Shown: positions 1 to 6,857, numbered from the stretch's first letter. The stretch is 22,786 nucleotides of DNA from DATIXD01 sp035518875 (GCA_035518875.1 DATIXD010000017.1:1-22786); one strand, 5' to 3'. The notes: a model not told the origin generated them from the letters alone. Translations and numbers: made by a program.

Positions 1-184
1 TCCCTGAGCTTTAATGATCGACCGCATTCGTCGTGCGGCTTTCCGAACTTGGCAAAGCTGATTGCGATCCCGGCGGGTATGGCGCCTCGGCTTTGGCTAT
101 AATCTTCATCGCCTTGGCGGCGACGGCGAATAGGCCACCCGTGCTCGCCGATCGCACTCCGGAATCACGCCGGATCCAAGCTGC

Positions 185-406
185 TCAGGACTGCTTTTCT
201 TTGTCTTTCTGCACGTTATTGGTGATCTTGTTGGTGATGTCGTTCGAATTCTCCGCCAAATCGTTATGCACGCAACAGGGCCGTTCGGCCTCATCCCAAA
301 GGATCACCGGCAATCTTCCATTGTTGTCAACATGCCGCGCTTTGGTGTTCGAGGCCGCTGCTGGCGGCTCGATGCGCTGATTTCCGGTTCTTGATTGATG
401 CGGCAT
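185..406 (-). CDS. small hypothetical protein behind a sigma-54 promoter
   Basis: I do not recognise this protein of about 73 residues. The start chosen is the ATG at 406-404, which has an AAGGA-like Shine-Dalgarno (417-422) about 10 bases upstream; in-frame ATG (418) and TTG (457) starts lie further upstream. The protein is hydrophilic, with no signal peptide or membrane segment. It has two adjacent cysteines near residue 44, and its last 25 residues are rich in Asn, Asp and Lys, in well-used codons typical of a real gene. A near-consensus sigma-54 promoter lies 50-65 bases upstream on the same strand, which is the best argument that it is expressed. No terminator is visible after it. Against it: the N-terminal half is low in complexity and could be a chance ORF in GC-rich DNA. 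Confidence 0.35.
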   Translation of the reverse strand: MPHQSRTGNQRIEPPAAASNTKARHVDNNGRLPVILWDEAERPCCVHNDLAENSNDITNKITNNVQKDKEKQS

Positions 407-456
407 GGATGATTCCATCCTTATATATTGAATCGCGGCTGACCCATTGCCTATCA

Positions 457-472
457 AACAATTAGCGTGCCA
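457..472 (-). promoter_or_regulatory. sigma-54 (-24/-12) promoter
   Basis: Read on the minus strand, the site is TGGCAC-GCTAA-TTGTT. The consensus is TGGCACG-N4-TTGC[AT], so the -24 element is perfect, the spacing is exact, and only the C of the -12 GC pair differs (T). The predicted transcript start is near 446, giving a 5' leader of about 40 bases before the ATG at 406. It points away from the sigma-54 activator gene at 766-2112, which lies upstream on the same strand. Confidence 0.6.
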
Positions 473-684
473 CTAATGTAAGGTATTGATGTATATTAAA
501 ATAATTGAGTTTACGGTCTTCCTCCGGCAGCCTGAAACTGCTTCATATCCTTGACAAAAAACGCGTCTGACACGTCTAAGTAATTGAAATAATAATTAAT
601 ATTACGCCCGGCTCGGTATGTAACAAAAGTTTGACAATAGACAAAGGCCGGTCTATGCGTCCATGCAAAGACAAGGGTAGCGAA
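473..684. other. AT-rich region between regulator terminator and sigma-54 promoter
   Basis: No gene is seen in these 212 bases. The stretch is clearly more AT-rich than the flanking genes and lies 10-220 bases upstream of the sigma-54 promoter, the usual place for activator-binding sites. It contains near-repeats of the form GTCTGACACGTC around 566-578 and a single TGTAAC (619-624), a hexamer that recurs three times upstream of the regulator gene. A role as upstream activating sequence is inferred from position only. Confidence 0.35.
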
Positions 685-718
685 TAAAAAGGCCGAACCC
701 CGTTTGGGGATTCGGCCT
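685..718 (-). terminator. rho-independent terminator of the sigma-54 regulator gene
   Basis: The plus strand has AGGCCGAA-CCCC-GTTT-GGGG-A-TTCGGCCT (690-718), preceded by AAAAA. Read on the minus strand this is a stem of about 12 base pairs with a 4-base loop and one unpaired base, followed directly by TTTTTATT. It lies about 50 bases after the stop codon of the regulator gene. Confidence 0.85.
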
Positions 719-765
719 GAACGTAGACTGCCTTGGGGGCTTCGGCGCGATGGTTCCCTGCCGAT

Positions 766-2112
766 TCAGGCAGCGTTGATATGGTATTTTTCCATCAAAC
801 GATAGAGCGTCATGCGGGACACCCGAAGTTCGCGCGCGGCCCGGGAAACATTGTTCTCGGTCAAGTTTAGGGCGTTCTGGATCGCCTCCTTTTCCGCCAG
901 GGCCTTGGCTTCATCCAGCGAGACGATCGGGTTGCAGGCGGGGGTAGCGCTAGTTTTGACGGGGGTGAGGCCAAGGTCGGCCGCGCTGACCAGATTATTC
1001 TCGCTCATCACCATGGCGCGCCGGATGCGGTTAATCAGCTCCCGCACATTGCCCGGCCAGTCATGGTAGCGCATGGCGTTGAGCGCCTCGGATGTGAAGC
1101 CTTTTACGTGCCGGCCCTTCTCGTTGGAAAAGCGGTCAAAATAATACCTTGCGAGCAATTCGATATCCTCGCGCCGTTCCCGCAAGGGCGGCATTTTCAC
1201 GTTCAGTACGTTCAGGCGGTAATACAGGTCTTCCCGGAAGTGTCCCTCCGTCACCGCCTTTTCCAAATCGACATGGGTTGCGGCGATGATTCTCACATCG
1301 ACGAGAATTTCCTTGTTACTGCCGACCCTCTGAATGGTTTTTTCCTGGAAAAAACGTAAGAGATTGACCTGCATTTCGAGAGGAAGGTCGCCGATTTCGT
1401 CCAGAAACAGGGTGCCGCCGGCGGCGGCTTCGATGCGTCCGATCTTGCTCTGGTTGGCACCCGTGAATGCGCCTTTTTCATAGCCGAATAGTTCGGATTG
1501 TACGAGGCTCGCTGGAAGGGCGCCGCAGTTGACAGCGATGAACGGATGGTTTGCCCGACAGGAACGCTGATGTACGGCGAGGGCTGCCATTTCTTTCCCG
1601 GTGCCGCTTTCTCCGGTGATGAGAACGGGCGCATCGACCATGGCGACTTTCCGAATATCACCGAACAAACTCATCATCCGTGGGCTGGATCCGACCATTT
1701 CCTGGCCGACCATGCTTTCTACCTGAAACCTGACTGTCCGCATGATGTTGGCCATGCCGTACGCATGGCCCAAGGTAATTTGCAGGCGGTAGGGGTCTAC
1801 CGGAAGGGTGTGATAATCGTAAAAAAAACGGGTGATGAGCTGACAGATATCCTGCCTTTCCATGACCTCGGGCGGTAACAGCGCCACCCATTCCATGTAA
1901 TGGTGTATCGAGAACAGACCAAGCAGTTCGGAAAGGGTGGCTTGGCTGCCGTTATCGATAAAAGCTAGGCCGATATTGAAGGGGTAGGCCTTGATCAGGT
2001 TCTGAACTTCTTCCAAATTGGCGGCCGAGTGGATATCCCAGTCGAGCGATCGAAGCATCTCCAGATGTTCGCTCGGCAACTGATGAAAGCAAAGTAATTT
2101 GCGCAATTCCAT
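766..2112 (-). CDS. sigma-54-dependent transcriptional activator, VpsR-like, Fis family
   Basis: This is a bacterial enhancer-binding protein of 448 residues. Residues 1-130 form a receiver-like N-terminal domain of the VpsR type; Asp53 at the end of a beta strand may be the phosphoryl-acceptor position. The central AAA+ domain has Walker A GESGTGKE (about 167-174), an intact GAFTGA sigma-54 contact loop (214-219) and Walker B TLFLDEIGD (about 234-242). A Fis-type helix-turn-helix closes the protein (about 420-441). The start is uncertain: the ATG at 2112 follows a weak GAGAAAAG, and an in-frame GTG at 2199 would add 29 residues that do not look like part of the domain. The gene stands alone with its own terminator. 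VpsR-family proteins control exopolysaccharide and surface genes; no such gene is in view. The intact GAFTGA argues for true sigma-54 activation. Confidence 0.9.
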   Translation of the reverse strand: MELRKLLCFHQLPSEHLEMLRSLDWDIHSAANLEEVQNLIKAYPFNIGLAFIDNGSQATLSELLGLFSIHHYMEWVALLPPEVMERQDICQLITRFFYDYHTLPVDPYRLQITLGHAYGMANIMRTVRFQVESMVGQEMVGSSPRMMSLFGDIRKVAMVDAPVLITGESGTGKEMAALAVHQRSCRANHPFIAVNCGALPASLVQSELFGYEKGAFTGANQSKIGRIEAAAGGTLFLDEIGDLPLEMQVNLLRFFQEKTIQRVGSNKEILVDVRIIAATHVDLEKAVTEGHFREDLYYRLNVLNVKMPPLRERREDIELLARYYFDRFSNEKGRHVKGFTSEALNAMRYHDWPGNVRELINRIRRAMVMSENNLVSAADLGLTPVKTSATPACNPIVSLDEAKALAEKEAIQNALNLTENNVSRAARELRVSRMTLYRLMEKYHINAA

Positions 2113-2403
2113 ATCTTTTCTCACTCTAGGCGAGTTCATGAACAAGTAACATGACGGGAACGTATCCTTCGAATGCTGCGCCCATAGTCTGGGATTCACC
2201 GTTCCGGAGCTTCGCTACACAGACTATGCTCGGCGTCTTTCTCGTCCAGCCGAATCCATGTAGATACTTGCTATGTGGACACGAAGCAACAAAAATTGGT
2301 TAAATCCGCAACTGATCAATATTTTATTCCGTTCGCGCAACTTATATCAACATACTGGAACCTAATTAATGATTAATGGCGCAAACTGACGAAACGACAC
2401 TTA

Positions 2404-2437
2404 CATGTTGCATACTGTGAAATATGCATAAAACATG
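2404..2437. repeat. interrupted inverted repeat, possible operator
   Basis: The left arm is CATGTT-GCATA (2404-2414) and the right arm is TATGC-ATAA-AACATG (2423-2437). Both blocks are perfect reverse complements of each other. They are separated by an 8-base centre, with 4 extra bases in the right arm. It lies about 290 bases upstream of the regulator start, in the AT-rich stretch. It could be an operator or part of an RNA stem; the sequence does not say which. Confidence 0.45.
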
Positions 2438-2534
2438 CTATCTCTGTAAGCGATTGATTATAAATTGTTTTTTGTGTCTGTCATTGGGTTTTTATCGGCA
2501 TTGTAAAAAAAACTGACTTACGAAGCATAAGGAA

Positions 2535-2571
2535 TGTAACAGTGTAACCATTGTGGGAAAGAAGCTGTAAC
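2535..2571 (+). repeat. three TGTAAC direct repeats
   Basis: TGTAAC occurs at 2535-2540, 2543-2548 and 2566-2571, with a similar GATAACC just after (2574-2580). The first two starts are 8 bases apart and the third starts 23 bases after the second, roughly two helical turns. Such spacing suits a transcription-factor site, but the motif is short and chance is possible in AT-rich DNA. Confidence 0.3.
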
Positions 2572-2603
2572 CTGATAACCGTTAGTGAATTTAGGGATTT
2601 CTA

Positions 2604-2879
2604 ATGGAATGGCTTGCCGCTCCAGCGCCCCAGCCTAGTTCCGGCAATGACCCTAACAGGATGATCGAGTCTGACAAAGCGCAGAAGCCGGGTGCTTCTC
2701 GAGGGGCCAAGACGGCGATGCAGTTGCTTCGGCTGCCTGATGTAGGTCTCCATGGAAAGACTTACGGGGGCCTCGAAAAAGCGCCAGCAGGCGATACTTC
2801 TGCCGGCGTGCTCCTCCTCCGCAACGCGCAGGCGCGTTTGACGCTCTGCTACCATTTTTTCAGCCGACTAAACGATTGA
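2604..2879 (+). CDS. doubtful small ORF, 91 residues
   Basis: I do not recognise this protein. The ATG at 2604 has only a weak AGGGA upstream. The product is hydrophilic, with no membrane segment, signal peptide or clear motif. The opposite strand also has an open frame over the same bases, which weakens the coding case. In its favour, it sits between an AT-rich, promoter-like region and a hairpin (2911-2927) just after its stop, so a plus-strand transcript is plausible whether or not it is translated. It may instead be part of an untranslated RNA. Confidence 0.2.
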   Translation: MEWLAAPAPQPSSGNDPNRMIESDKAQKPGASRGAKTAMQLLRLPDVGLHGKTYGGLEKAPAGDTSAGVLLLRNAQARLTLCYHFFSRLND

Positions 2880-2910
2880 AATGGCGGAGCATCCCTGCCC
2901 CGCACGGGTA

Positions 2911-2927
2911 CCCCGAATTTTTCGGGG
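2911..2927 (+). terminator. GC-rich hairpin, possible terminator or RNA stem
   Basis: CCCCGAA (2911-2917) and TTCGGGG (about 2921-2927) form a perfect 7-base-pair stem with a very short T loop. It is followed by CGCCTTTAACC on the plus strand, a poor T tract, so a terminator is possible but not strong. It begins 32 bases after the stop of the doubtful ORF at 2604-2879. Confidence 0.35.
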
Positions 2928-3113
2928 CGCCTTTAACCTAACACCGGCGTTGTCCAAATTGATGTGAAGCAGTGGCGGCAAATTCGGTGAAAAAATTACC
3001 TGAATTCACTGCTGGATGGAGATTGACGGCGCGATCAACCGGCTTCGCAATGCCCCAAAGGCGTGCTGTCATGATAGAAGCGATGTTAGGCCAGCCGACA
3101 TGTATCGCATCCG

Positions 3114-3148
3114 CCCGCTAACCAGCCAAGCGCTGGGTGGCGGGTTTT
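3114..3148 (+). terminator. strong hairpin with T tract, overlapping the end of lolD
   Basis: CCCGCTA-A-CCAGC (3114-3126) pairs with GCTGG-G-TGGCGGG (3132-3144). This gives about 12 paired positions with one mismatch and a G-U pair, and a 5-base loop. TTTT follows on the plus strand. The T tract overlaps the lolD stop codon (3147-3149, minus). On the minus strand there is no T tract after the stem, so it best ends a plus-strand transcript, although the stem could also help lolD mRNA stability. Confidence 0.5.
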
Positions 3149-3827
3149 AGGGAAGGGCGATCTGGCCGTCCTCCAGCCGAATGATATGATCCATTTTTCC
3201 CGCTAAGTGGGCGTCGTGGGTGACCACCAGGAAGCTCACCCCGTATTCCTGATTTAATTCCAGCATCAGTTCGTAAACGTGGTCGGCGGTCTTGCTATCC
3301 AGGTTGCCGGTCGGCTCGTCCGCCAGCACGCATTTGGGGCGCGTGACCAGGGCGCGGGCTACGGCGGCTCTCTGGCGTTCGCCGCCGGACAATTCGCCCG
3401 GCTTGTGCTCCAGACGTTTGCCAAGACCCACGCGCTCTAGCAGGGTCGTTGCCCTTTCTCTCGCTTCCTTGACCGCCATGCGGGCAATCAGCAATGGCAT
3501 GGCGACGTTCTCCAGGACGGTAAATTCGCCCAGCAGGTGATGGAACTGGTAAACAAACCCCAAGGCCCGGTTGCGCAGGCTGGCCAGTTTGCGCTCGCCG
3601 AGCGTTCCGATATCCACTCCGTCCAGAATTACATTGCCTTCACTCGGAGCTTCCAGTCCGCCCAAAAGATGCAGAAGCGTGCTCTTGCCCGACCCGGATG
3701 CGCCCATGATGGCCACTCGCTGACCGGCCGCTATGGACAGGTTGACATTTTGCAGCACGTCAACGTTCAGGCCTCCTTGATCGAAGCGCTTGCCGAGCTT
3801 GCGGCACTCCAGTACCGGGCTATTCAT
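3147..3827 (-). CDS. lolD: lipoprotein-releasing ABC transporter ATP-binding protein LolD
   Basis: This is the 226-residue ATPase of the LolCDE complex, which extracts outer-membrane lipoproteins from the inner membrane and hands them to LolA. Walker A is GASGSGKS (42-49), the ABC signature LSGGE lies near residue 146, and Walker B with the following ADEPTGNLD lies near 166-176. The switch histidine follows in VVTHD. The length fits LolD. The ATG at 3827 has GAGGAG about 8 bases upstream and lies inside the end of lolC (ATGAATAG overlap), so the two are translationally coupled. The MacB/FtsE subfamily is close, but the immediate lolC partner settles the assignment. Confidence 0.95.
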   Translation of the reverse strand: MNSPVLECRKLGKRFDQGGLNVDVLQNVNLSIAAGQRVAIMGASGSGKSTLLHLLGGLEAPSEGNVILDGVDIGTLGERKLASLRNRALGFVYQFHHLLGEFTVLENVAMPLLIARMAVKEARERATTLLERVGLGKRLEHKPGELSGGERQRAAVARALVTRPKCVLADEPTGNLDSKTADHVYELMLELNQEYGVSFLVVTHDAHLAGKMDHIIRLEDGQIALP

Positions 3828-5067
3828 AGCGCAACTCCTCTGCGGGTCTGATCCTGGACGCCTGCCAAGCCGGATAAATGGTCGCCAGCAGAGACAGCAT
3901 GAACGCCATACCGGTAATCTGATAGACGTCCGTCCAGATCAGTTTGGATGGCAGTTCGCTGATGTAATAAACGTCGGCAGATAGGAACTGGACGCCGAAC
4001 AGCTGCTCGATGGCCGGTACGATGGTCTCCACGTTCCAGGCGAGCAACACGCCGCCCATCCCGCCCAGGATCGTTCCGAACAGGCCGATGACAGTGCCCA
4101 GCACCATGAAGATCCCCATGATGCTGAGAGGCGTCATGCCCTGGGTACGGAGAATGGCGATGTCCGCCCGTTTGTCCGTGACCACCATCACTAGGGTAGA
4201 AACGATGTTGAAAGCGGCGACCGCAACGATCAGCAGCAGGATGATGAACATGACGCGTTTTTCCGTCTGGATCGCGTGGAAGAAATTGCTGTGGGCCTGC
4301 GTCCAGTCGGTGATCTGATAGCGTCCCGGCAGTTTCGGGCCGAGTTCCTGGACGATCTTGTGGGCATAGAACAGATCATCAAGCTTCAGCCGAAGGCCCG
4401 AGACCGCATCGCCCATGCGCAGTAACTTTGCCGCGTCATCCAATTGAATCAGCGCGAGATTGCGGTCGTATTCGAACATGCCGACCTCGAACACGCCGAC
4501 CACGGTGAACCGCTTCAGGCGCGGCAGAATACCGGCTGGTGTCGCGGTGACTTGGGGGGTGATGACCGTTACCTTATCGCCGGGAACGACGCCGAGATAA
4601 CGAGCGAGCTCGGAGCCCAGAATGATGCCGAATTCGCCGGCCTTCAGCTCTTCCAGTGTGCCTTCGATGAGCCGCCGCGCCACTTCCGAGACGCGTGGCT
4701 CGTAGTCAGGCATGATCCCCCTCAACATGGCGCCGCTGACGCGCCGGTCGGAATTCAGCATGGCTTGGCCCTCGATGTAAGGTGCCCAGCCGAGCACGTG
4801 CTTATCCTGACGTAGTGCATCTTCCAGGTTTTGCCACTCCCGCAACTGCCCGTCCAAGTCGGAGATTGCAGCATGCGAGGTCATGCCGAGGATGCGGTCG
4901 CGCAGTTCGGCCTCGAAGCCGTTCATGACCGAGAGCACAGCGATCAGGGCAGTGACGCCCAAGGCAATGCCCAGGACGGACGTGAGGGTGATGAAAGAAA
5001 TGAAGCGCGTGCGGCGCTTGGCCCGCGTATAGCGCAGGCCGATAAACAGGATCAGTGGTTTGAACAT
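3820..5067 (-). CDS. lolC: lipoprotein-releasing ABC transporter permease LolC/LolE
   Basis: This is the 415-residue inner-membrane permease of the lipoprotein-sorting transporter. It shows the family layout: an N-terminal membrane helix (about 22-46), a large periplasmic MacB-like domain (about 50-265), then three C-terminal membrane helices (about 270-300, 320-347, 378-402). The start of the second helix carries the family's AIQTEKRVMF-type stretch, and the C-terminus ends in the usual PAEELRYE. Only one permease gene is present beside lolD, so the transporter may use a homodimer, as in bacteria with a single LolF-type permease, unless a lolE lies elsewhere. It overlaps lolD by 8 bases. The ribosome-binding site at 5068-5080 is weak. 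Confidence 0.93.
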   Translation of the reverse strand: MFKPLILFIGLRYTRAKRRTRFISFITLTSVLGIALGVTALIAVLSVMNGFEAELRDRILGMTSHAAISDLDGQLREWQNLEDALRQDKHVLGWAPYIEGQAMLNSDRRVSGAMLRGIMPDYEPRVSEVARRLIEGTLEELKAGEFGIILGSELARYLGVVPGDKVTVITPQVTATPAGILPRLKRFTVVGVFEVGMFEYDRNLALIQLDDAAKLLRMGDAVSGLRLKLDDLFYAHKIVQELGPKLPGRYQITDWTQAHSNFFHAIQTEKRVMFIILLLIVAVAAFNIVSTLVMVVTDKRADIAILRTQGMTPLSIMGIFMVLGTVIGLFGTILGGMGGVLLAWNVETIVPAIEQLFGVQFLSADVYYISELPSKLIWTDVYQITGMAFMLSLLATIYPAWQASRIRPAEELRYE

Positions 5068-5127
5068 GGTCGTTGCGGTCGGATGTTCCCGCAGATCAGC
5101 GTGGCATGGAATGGGGTTGCGAAGGCT

Positions 5128-5580
5128 TCAATCGGCTGATTGTTTTTGCTGGCAATCGGCGCAAACACCGTATAGGCACAGCGCGTGGTCGGTGAGTTTG
5201 AACTGCATTTGCCGAGCGACGTCCTTTTGCCGCTGTTCGATCAGATCGTCTTTGAACTCTTGCACCCTGCCGCATTTGACACAGACGAGGTGGTCGTGAT
5301 GGTCCCCGCGATTGAGTTCGAAGACGGAATTGCCGCCTTCGAAATGATGACGCTTGACAAGCCCGGCGGCCTCGAATTGGGTCAACACCCGGTAAACGGT
5401 GGCCAGACCAATTTCTTCCCCTTCGTGAAGGAGGGCCTTGTAGACCTCTTCCGCGGTCAGATGACGATCGGAGGCGGTGCGGCTCTCGAGCATCTCCAGA
5501 ATCTTTACTCTGGGCGAAGTGACTTTTAGCCCAGCTTTTCTAATGTGTTGGCTTTCCTTCGTGATATTGTCGTTTTCCAC
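5128..5580 (-). CDS. fur: ferric uptake regulator Fur
   Basis: This 150-residue, iron-responsive DNA-binding repressor has an N-terminal winged helix (about 10-85, with the recognition segment around GLATVYRVLTQFEAAG) and a C-terminal dimerisation and metal domain (HHDHLVCVKCG near 93-103, second CxxC near 141-144 for structural zinc). The length and motifs fit Fur rather than Zur or PerR, and the divergent bamE (omlA) gene matches the fur/omlA pairing known in pseudomonads and xanthomonads. The start is a GTG (5580) behind GGGGGTGAC. lolC follows after 60 bases on the same strand and might be co-transcribed. I see no convincing Fur box in the 82-base fur-bamE gap. Confidence 0.93.
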   Translation of the reverse strand: MENDNITKESQHIRKAGLKVTSPRVKILEMLESRTASDRHLTAEEVYKALLHEGEEIGLATVYRVLTQFEAAGLVKRHHFEGGNSVFELNRGDHHDHLVCVKCGRVQEFKDDLIEQRQKDVARQMQFKLTDHALCLYGVCADCQQKQSAD

Positions 5581-5662
5581 CGCGTCACCCCCAGGGCTCG
5601 TGTTTTATTCGCTGGATCGGGTATCATGACATGCAATGCACCAACGAGCGCCCCATGATAAC

Positions 5663-6115
5663 ATGCGCAAGCATCTTGTTCTAATTACCTGCCTGGGAAG
5701 TCTGGCAGTGACCGGTTGCAGTTGGCAGCGGTTCAAAGACTCCCTGCCCGGCGTCTACGCCATCGACATCCATCAGGGCAACATCGTTTCCCAGGAAATG
5801 GTCGATCAGTTGCGGCCTGGAATGAATAAGCGGCAGGTCGCGTTCATCATGGGTACGCCGCTGCTGCTTGATCCCTTTCACGACAACCGCTGGGATTACC
5901 TCTATTCCAACGAACCCGGTGGTCAGCCGCGGGTCGAGAAAAAGATTTCCCTTCTCTTCGAAAACGACGAATTAGTGGGCGTGCAGGGCGATTTCCGTCC
6001 CGGCAACCTGCCGTCGGTCGAACCTTCCAAAGATGTCACCGTCAGTATTCCCAAGATCAATCGGGAAAAGAGCCTGTGGGAGAAGATTACGGGTCTGTTT
6101 AGGCGGGACGGTTAA
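5663..6115 (+). CDS. bamE: outer membrane protein assembly factor BamE (SmpA/OmlA lipoprotein)
   Basis: This lipoprotein subunit of the BAM complex helps fold beta-barrel proteins into the outer membrane. With the ATG at 5663 it has 150 residues, a short signal peptide, and a lipobox V-T-G-C with Cys19 as the lipidated residue. The family core follows: QGNIVSQEMVDQLRPGMNK, then QVAFIMGTP and the RWDYLY strand. An in-frame ATG at 5636 would put nine extra residues before the signal peptide and is less likely. The Ser-rich or basic C-terminal tail seen in some homologues is short here. It is divergent from fur and convergent with rnfH, with 18 bases between the stops. Confidence 0.93.
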   Translation: MRKHLVLITCLGSLAVTGCSWQRFKDSLPGVYAIDIHQGNIVSQEMVDQLRPGMNKRQVAFIMGTPLLLDPFHDNRWDYLYSNEPGGQPRVEKKISLLFENDELVGVQGDFRPGNLPSVEPSKDVTVSIPKINREKSLWEKITGLFRRDG

Positions 6116-6133
6116 AAAACAGCGCAGAGAGCC

Positions 6134-6412
6134 TCAGATTTCGCTTTTCTTCGCCGCCCGGCTGCGGCGGGCTTCTTTGGGGTCGGCGATCAGAGGGCGA
6201 TAGATTTCGATCCGGTCGCCGGCACGCAGGGGTTGCTCCAGCTTGCAGGGTTTGCCGTAAATTCCCACCTTGTTCCGTTCCAAGTCGATTTCCGGGAAAC
6301 GTTCGAGGATGCCCGATTGGCGGATCGCCGTTTCCACCGTGGCGCCCTCGGCCACGTCCAAGCTCAGGATCACCTGCGCCTCGGGCTTCGCATAAGCGAT
6401 TTCAACATTCAT
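6134..6412 (-). CDS. rnfH: RnfH family (RatB-like) ubiquitin-fold protein
   Basis: This 92-residue protein of the RnfH/YfjF family has a beta-grasp fold like ThiS and ubiquitin. The N-terminal strand (MNVEIAYAK), the central GILERFPEIDLERNKVGIYG segment and GDRIEIYRPL near residue 75 are typical. The C-terminus ends in a basic run. The start at 6412 lies inside the 3' end of ratA (11-base overlap), so translation is coupled; the open frame continues upstream but only as antisense noise over ratA. Its true role is unknown: the name comes from linkage to rnf genes in some species, but here it sits in the ratA-bamE cluster, as in E. coli. Confidence 0.9.
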   Translation of the reverse strand: MNVEIAYAKPEAQVILSLDVAEGATVETAIRQSGILERFPEIDLERNKVGIYGKPCKLEQPLRAGDRIEIYRPLIADPKEARRSRAAKKSEI

Positions 6413-6857
6413 CGTCTTCGTGTCTGTAAAGATAGAGCGCCTTGGCCCGTTCGCTGAACGCGCCGACCATGGTGCTGCAAATCTGGTTGAAAATGGCGCC
6501 GAAGGCCAAGCTCGCCAATTTCCCCGACATTTCGAATTCCAGGTCCAGGCTGATCTTGCTGGCATCTTCCCGCAGCGGCGTAAAGGTCCACAGCCCCTCG
6601 AGGCGGCTGAAAGGGCCGTTCAGGAGGCTCATGCGAATTTCCTGTGGCGCCAGGAGGGTATTGCGGGTGGCGAAGGACTTGTGGAAGCCGCCGCGGGCGA
6701 TTTCCAGCTCCGCGTCCACCACATCGCCCGAGCGCCGGAGTATGCGGCTGCTTCGGCACCAGGGCAGAAACTGCGGATACGATTTGATGTCCTCCACCAA
6801 TTCGAACATCAGGTGCGCCGGAAAACGCACTAGCGCGCTTTTCTGCACCGTCGTCAT
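6402..6857 (-). CDS. ratA: RatA/YfjG family START-domain protein
   Basis: This 151-residue protein belongs to the polyketide cyclase/START-like family (COQ10/RatA). The family signature is clear: ALVRFPAHLMFELVEDIKSYPQFLPWC at residues about 7-33, the NGPFSRLEGLWTFTPL strand, and FEMSGKLASLAFGAIFN near the C-terminus. In E. coli RatA was described as an inhibitor of 70S ribosome association. Eukaryotic and alphaproteobacterial relatives (COQ10) bind ubiquinone, so a quinone or lipid role is equally possible. The ATG at 6857 overlaps the stop of the upstream symporter gene (ATGA), and rnfH overlaps its end, giving a three-gene operon. Confidence 0.92.
   Translation of the reverse strand: MTTVQKSALVRFPAHLMFELVEDIKSYPQFLPWCRSSRILRRSGDVVDAELEIARGGFHKSFATRNTLLAPQEIRMSLLNGPFSRLEGLWTFTPLREDASKISLDLEFEMSGKLASLAFGAIFNQICSTMVGAFSERAKALYLYRHEDDEC

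Larger units (their letters stand above)
2113..2603. other. AT-rich intergenic region upstream of the regulator gene
   Basis: No convincing gene is seen here. From about 2270 to 2600 base composition drops sharply to AT-rich, in contrast to the GC-rich genes on both sides. The region should carry the regulator's promoter (minus) and perhaps a plus-strand promoter. It holds an interrupted palindrome (2404-2437) and three TGTAAC repeats (2535-2571), listed separately. Confidence 0.5.
2880..3148 (+). ncRNA. candidate structured RNA or long 3' leader with three stem-loops
   Basis: No ORF is credible here, but three hairpins follow one another: 2911-2927, 2968-3013 and 3114-3144. The middle one pairs AGCAGTG with CACTGCT and AATTC with GAATT, with a further GGT/ACC inside and a 6-base bulge on the left. 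The last one ends in TTTT on the plus strand, as a terminator would. This suggests a plus-strand transcript ending at 3148, against the end of lolD. I match it to no known riboswitch or sRNA family. Confidence 0.3.

Noticed and set aside
33..380. Plus-strand open frame of 115 residues with two hydrophobic patches
   Set aside because: It starts with a GTG without a ribosome-binding site, composition is patchy, and it overlaps the minus-strand ORF at 185-406, which has a promoter and a Shine-Dalgarno.
2396..2413. GACAC...TTGCAT resembling a sigma-54 promoter on the plus strand
   Set aside because: The invariant GG of the -24 element is missing and the spacer is 7 instead of 5 bases.
2601..2855. 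Minus-strand open frame of 84 residues opposite the doubtful ORF at 2604-2879
   Set aside because: No ribosome-binding site, no recognisable motif, and arginine-rich composition typical of antisense reading.
6413..6565. Upstream extension of the rnfH reading frame
   Set aside because: It lies over ratA in another frame, is rich in Trp, Arg and Ser, and the RnfH family begins at the ATG at 6412.
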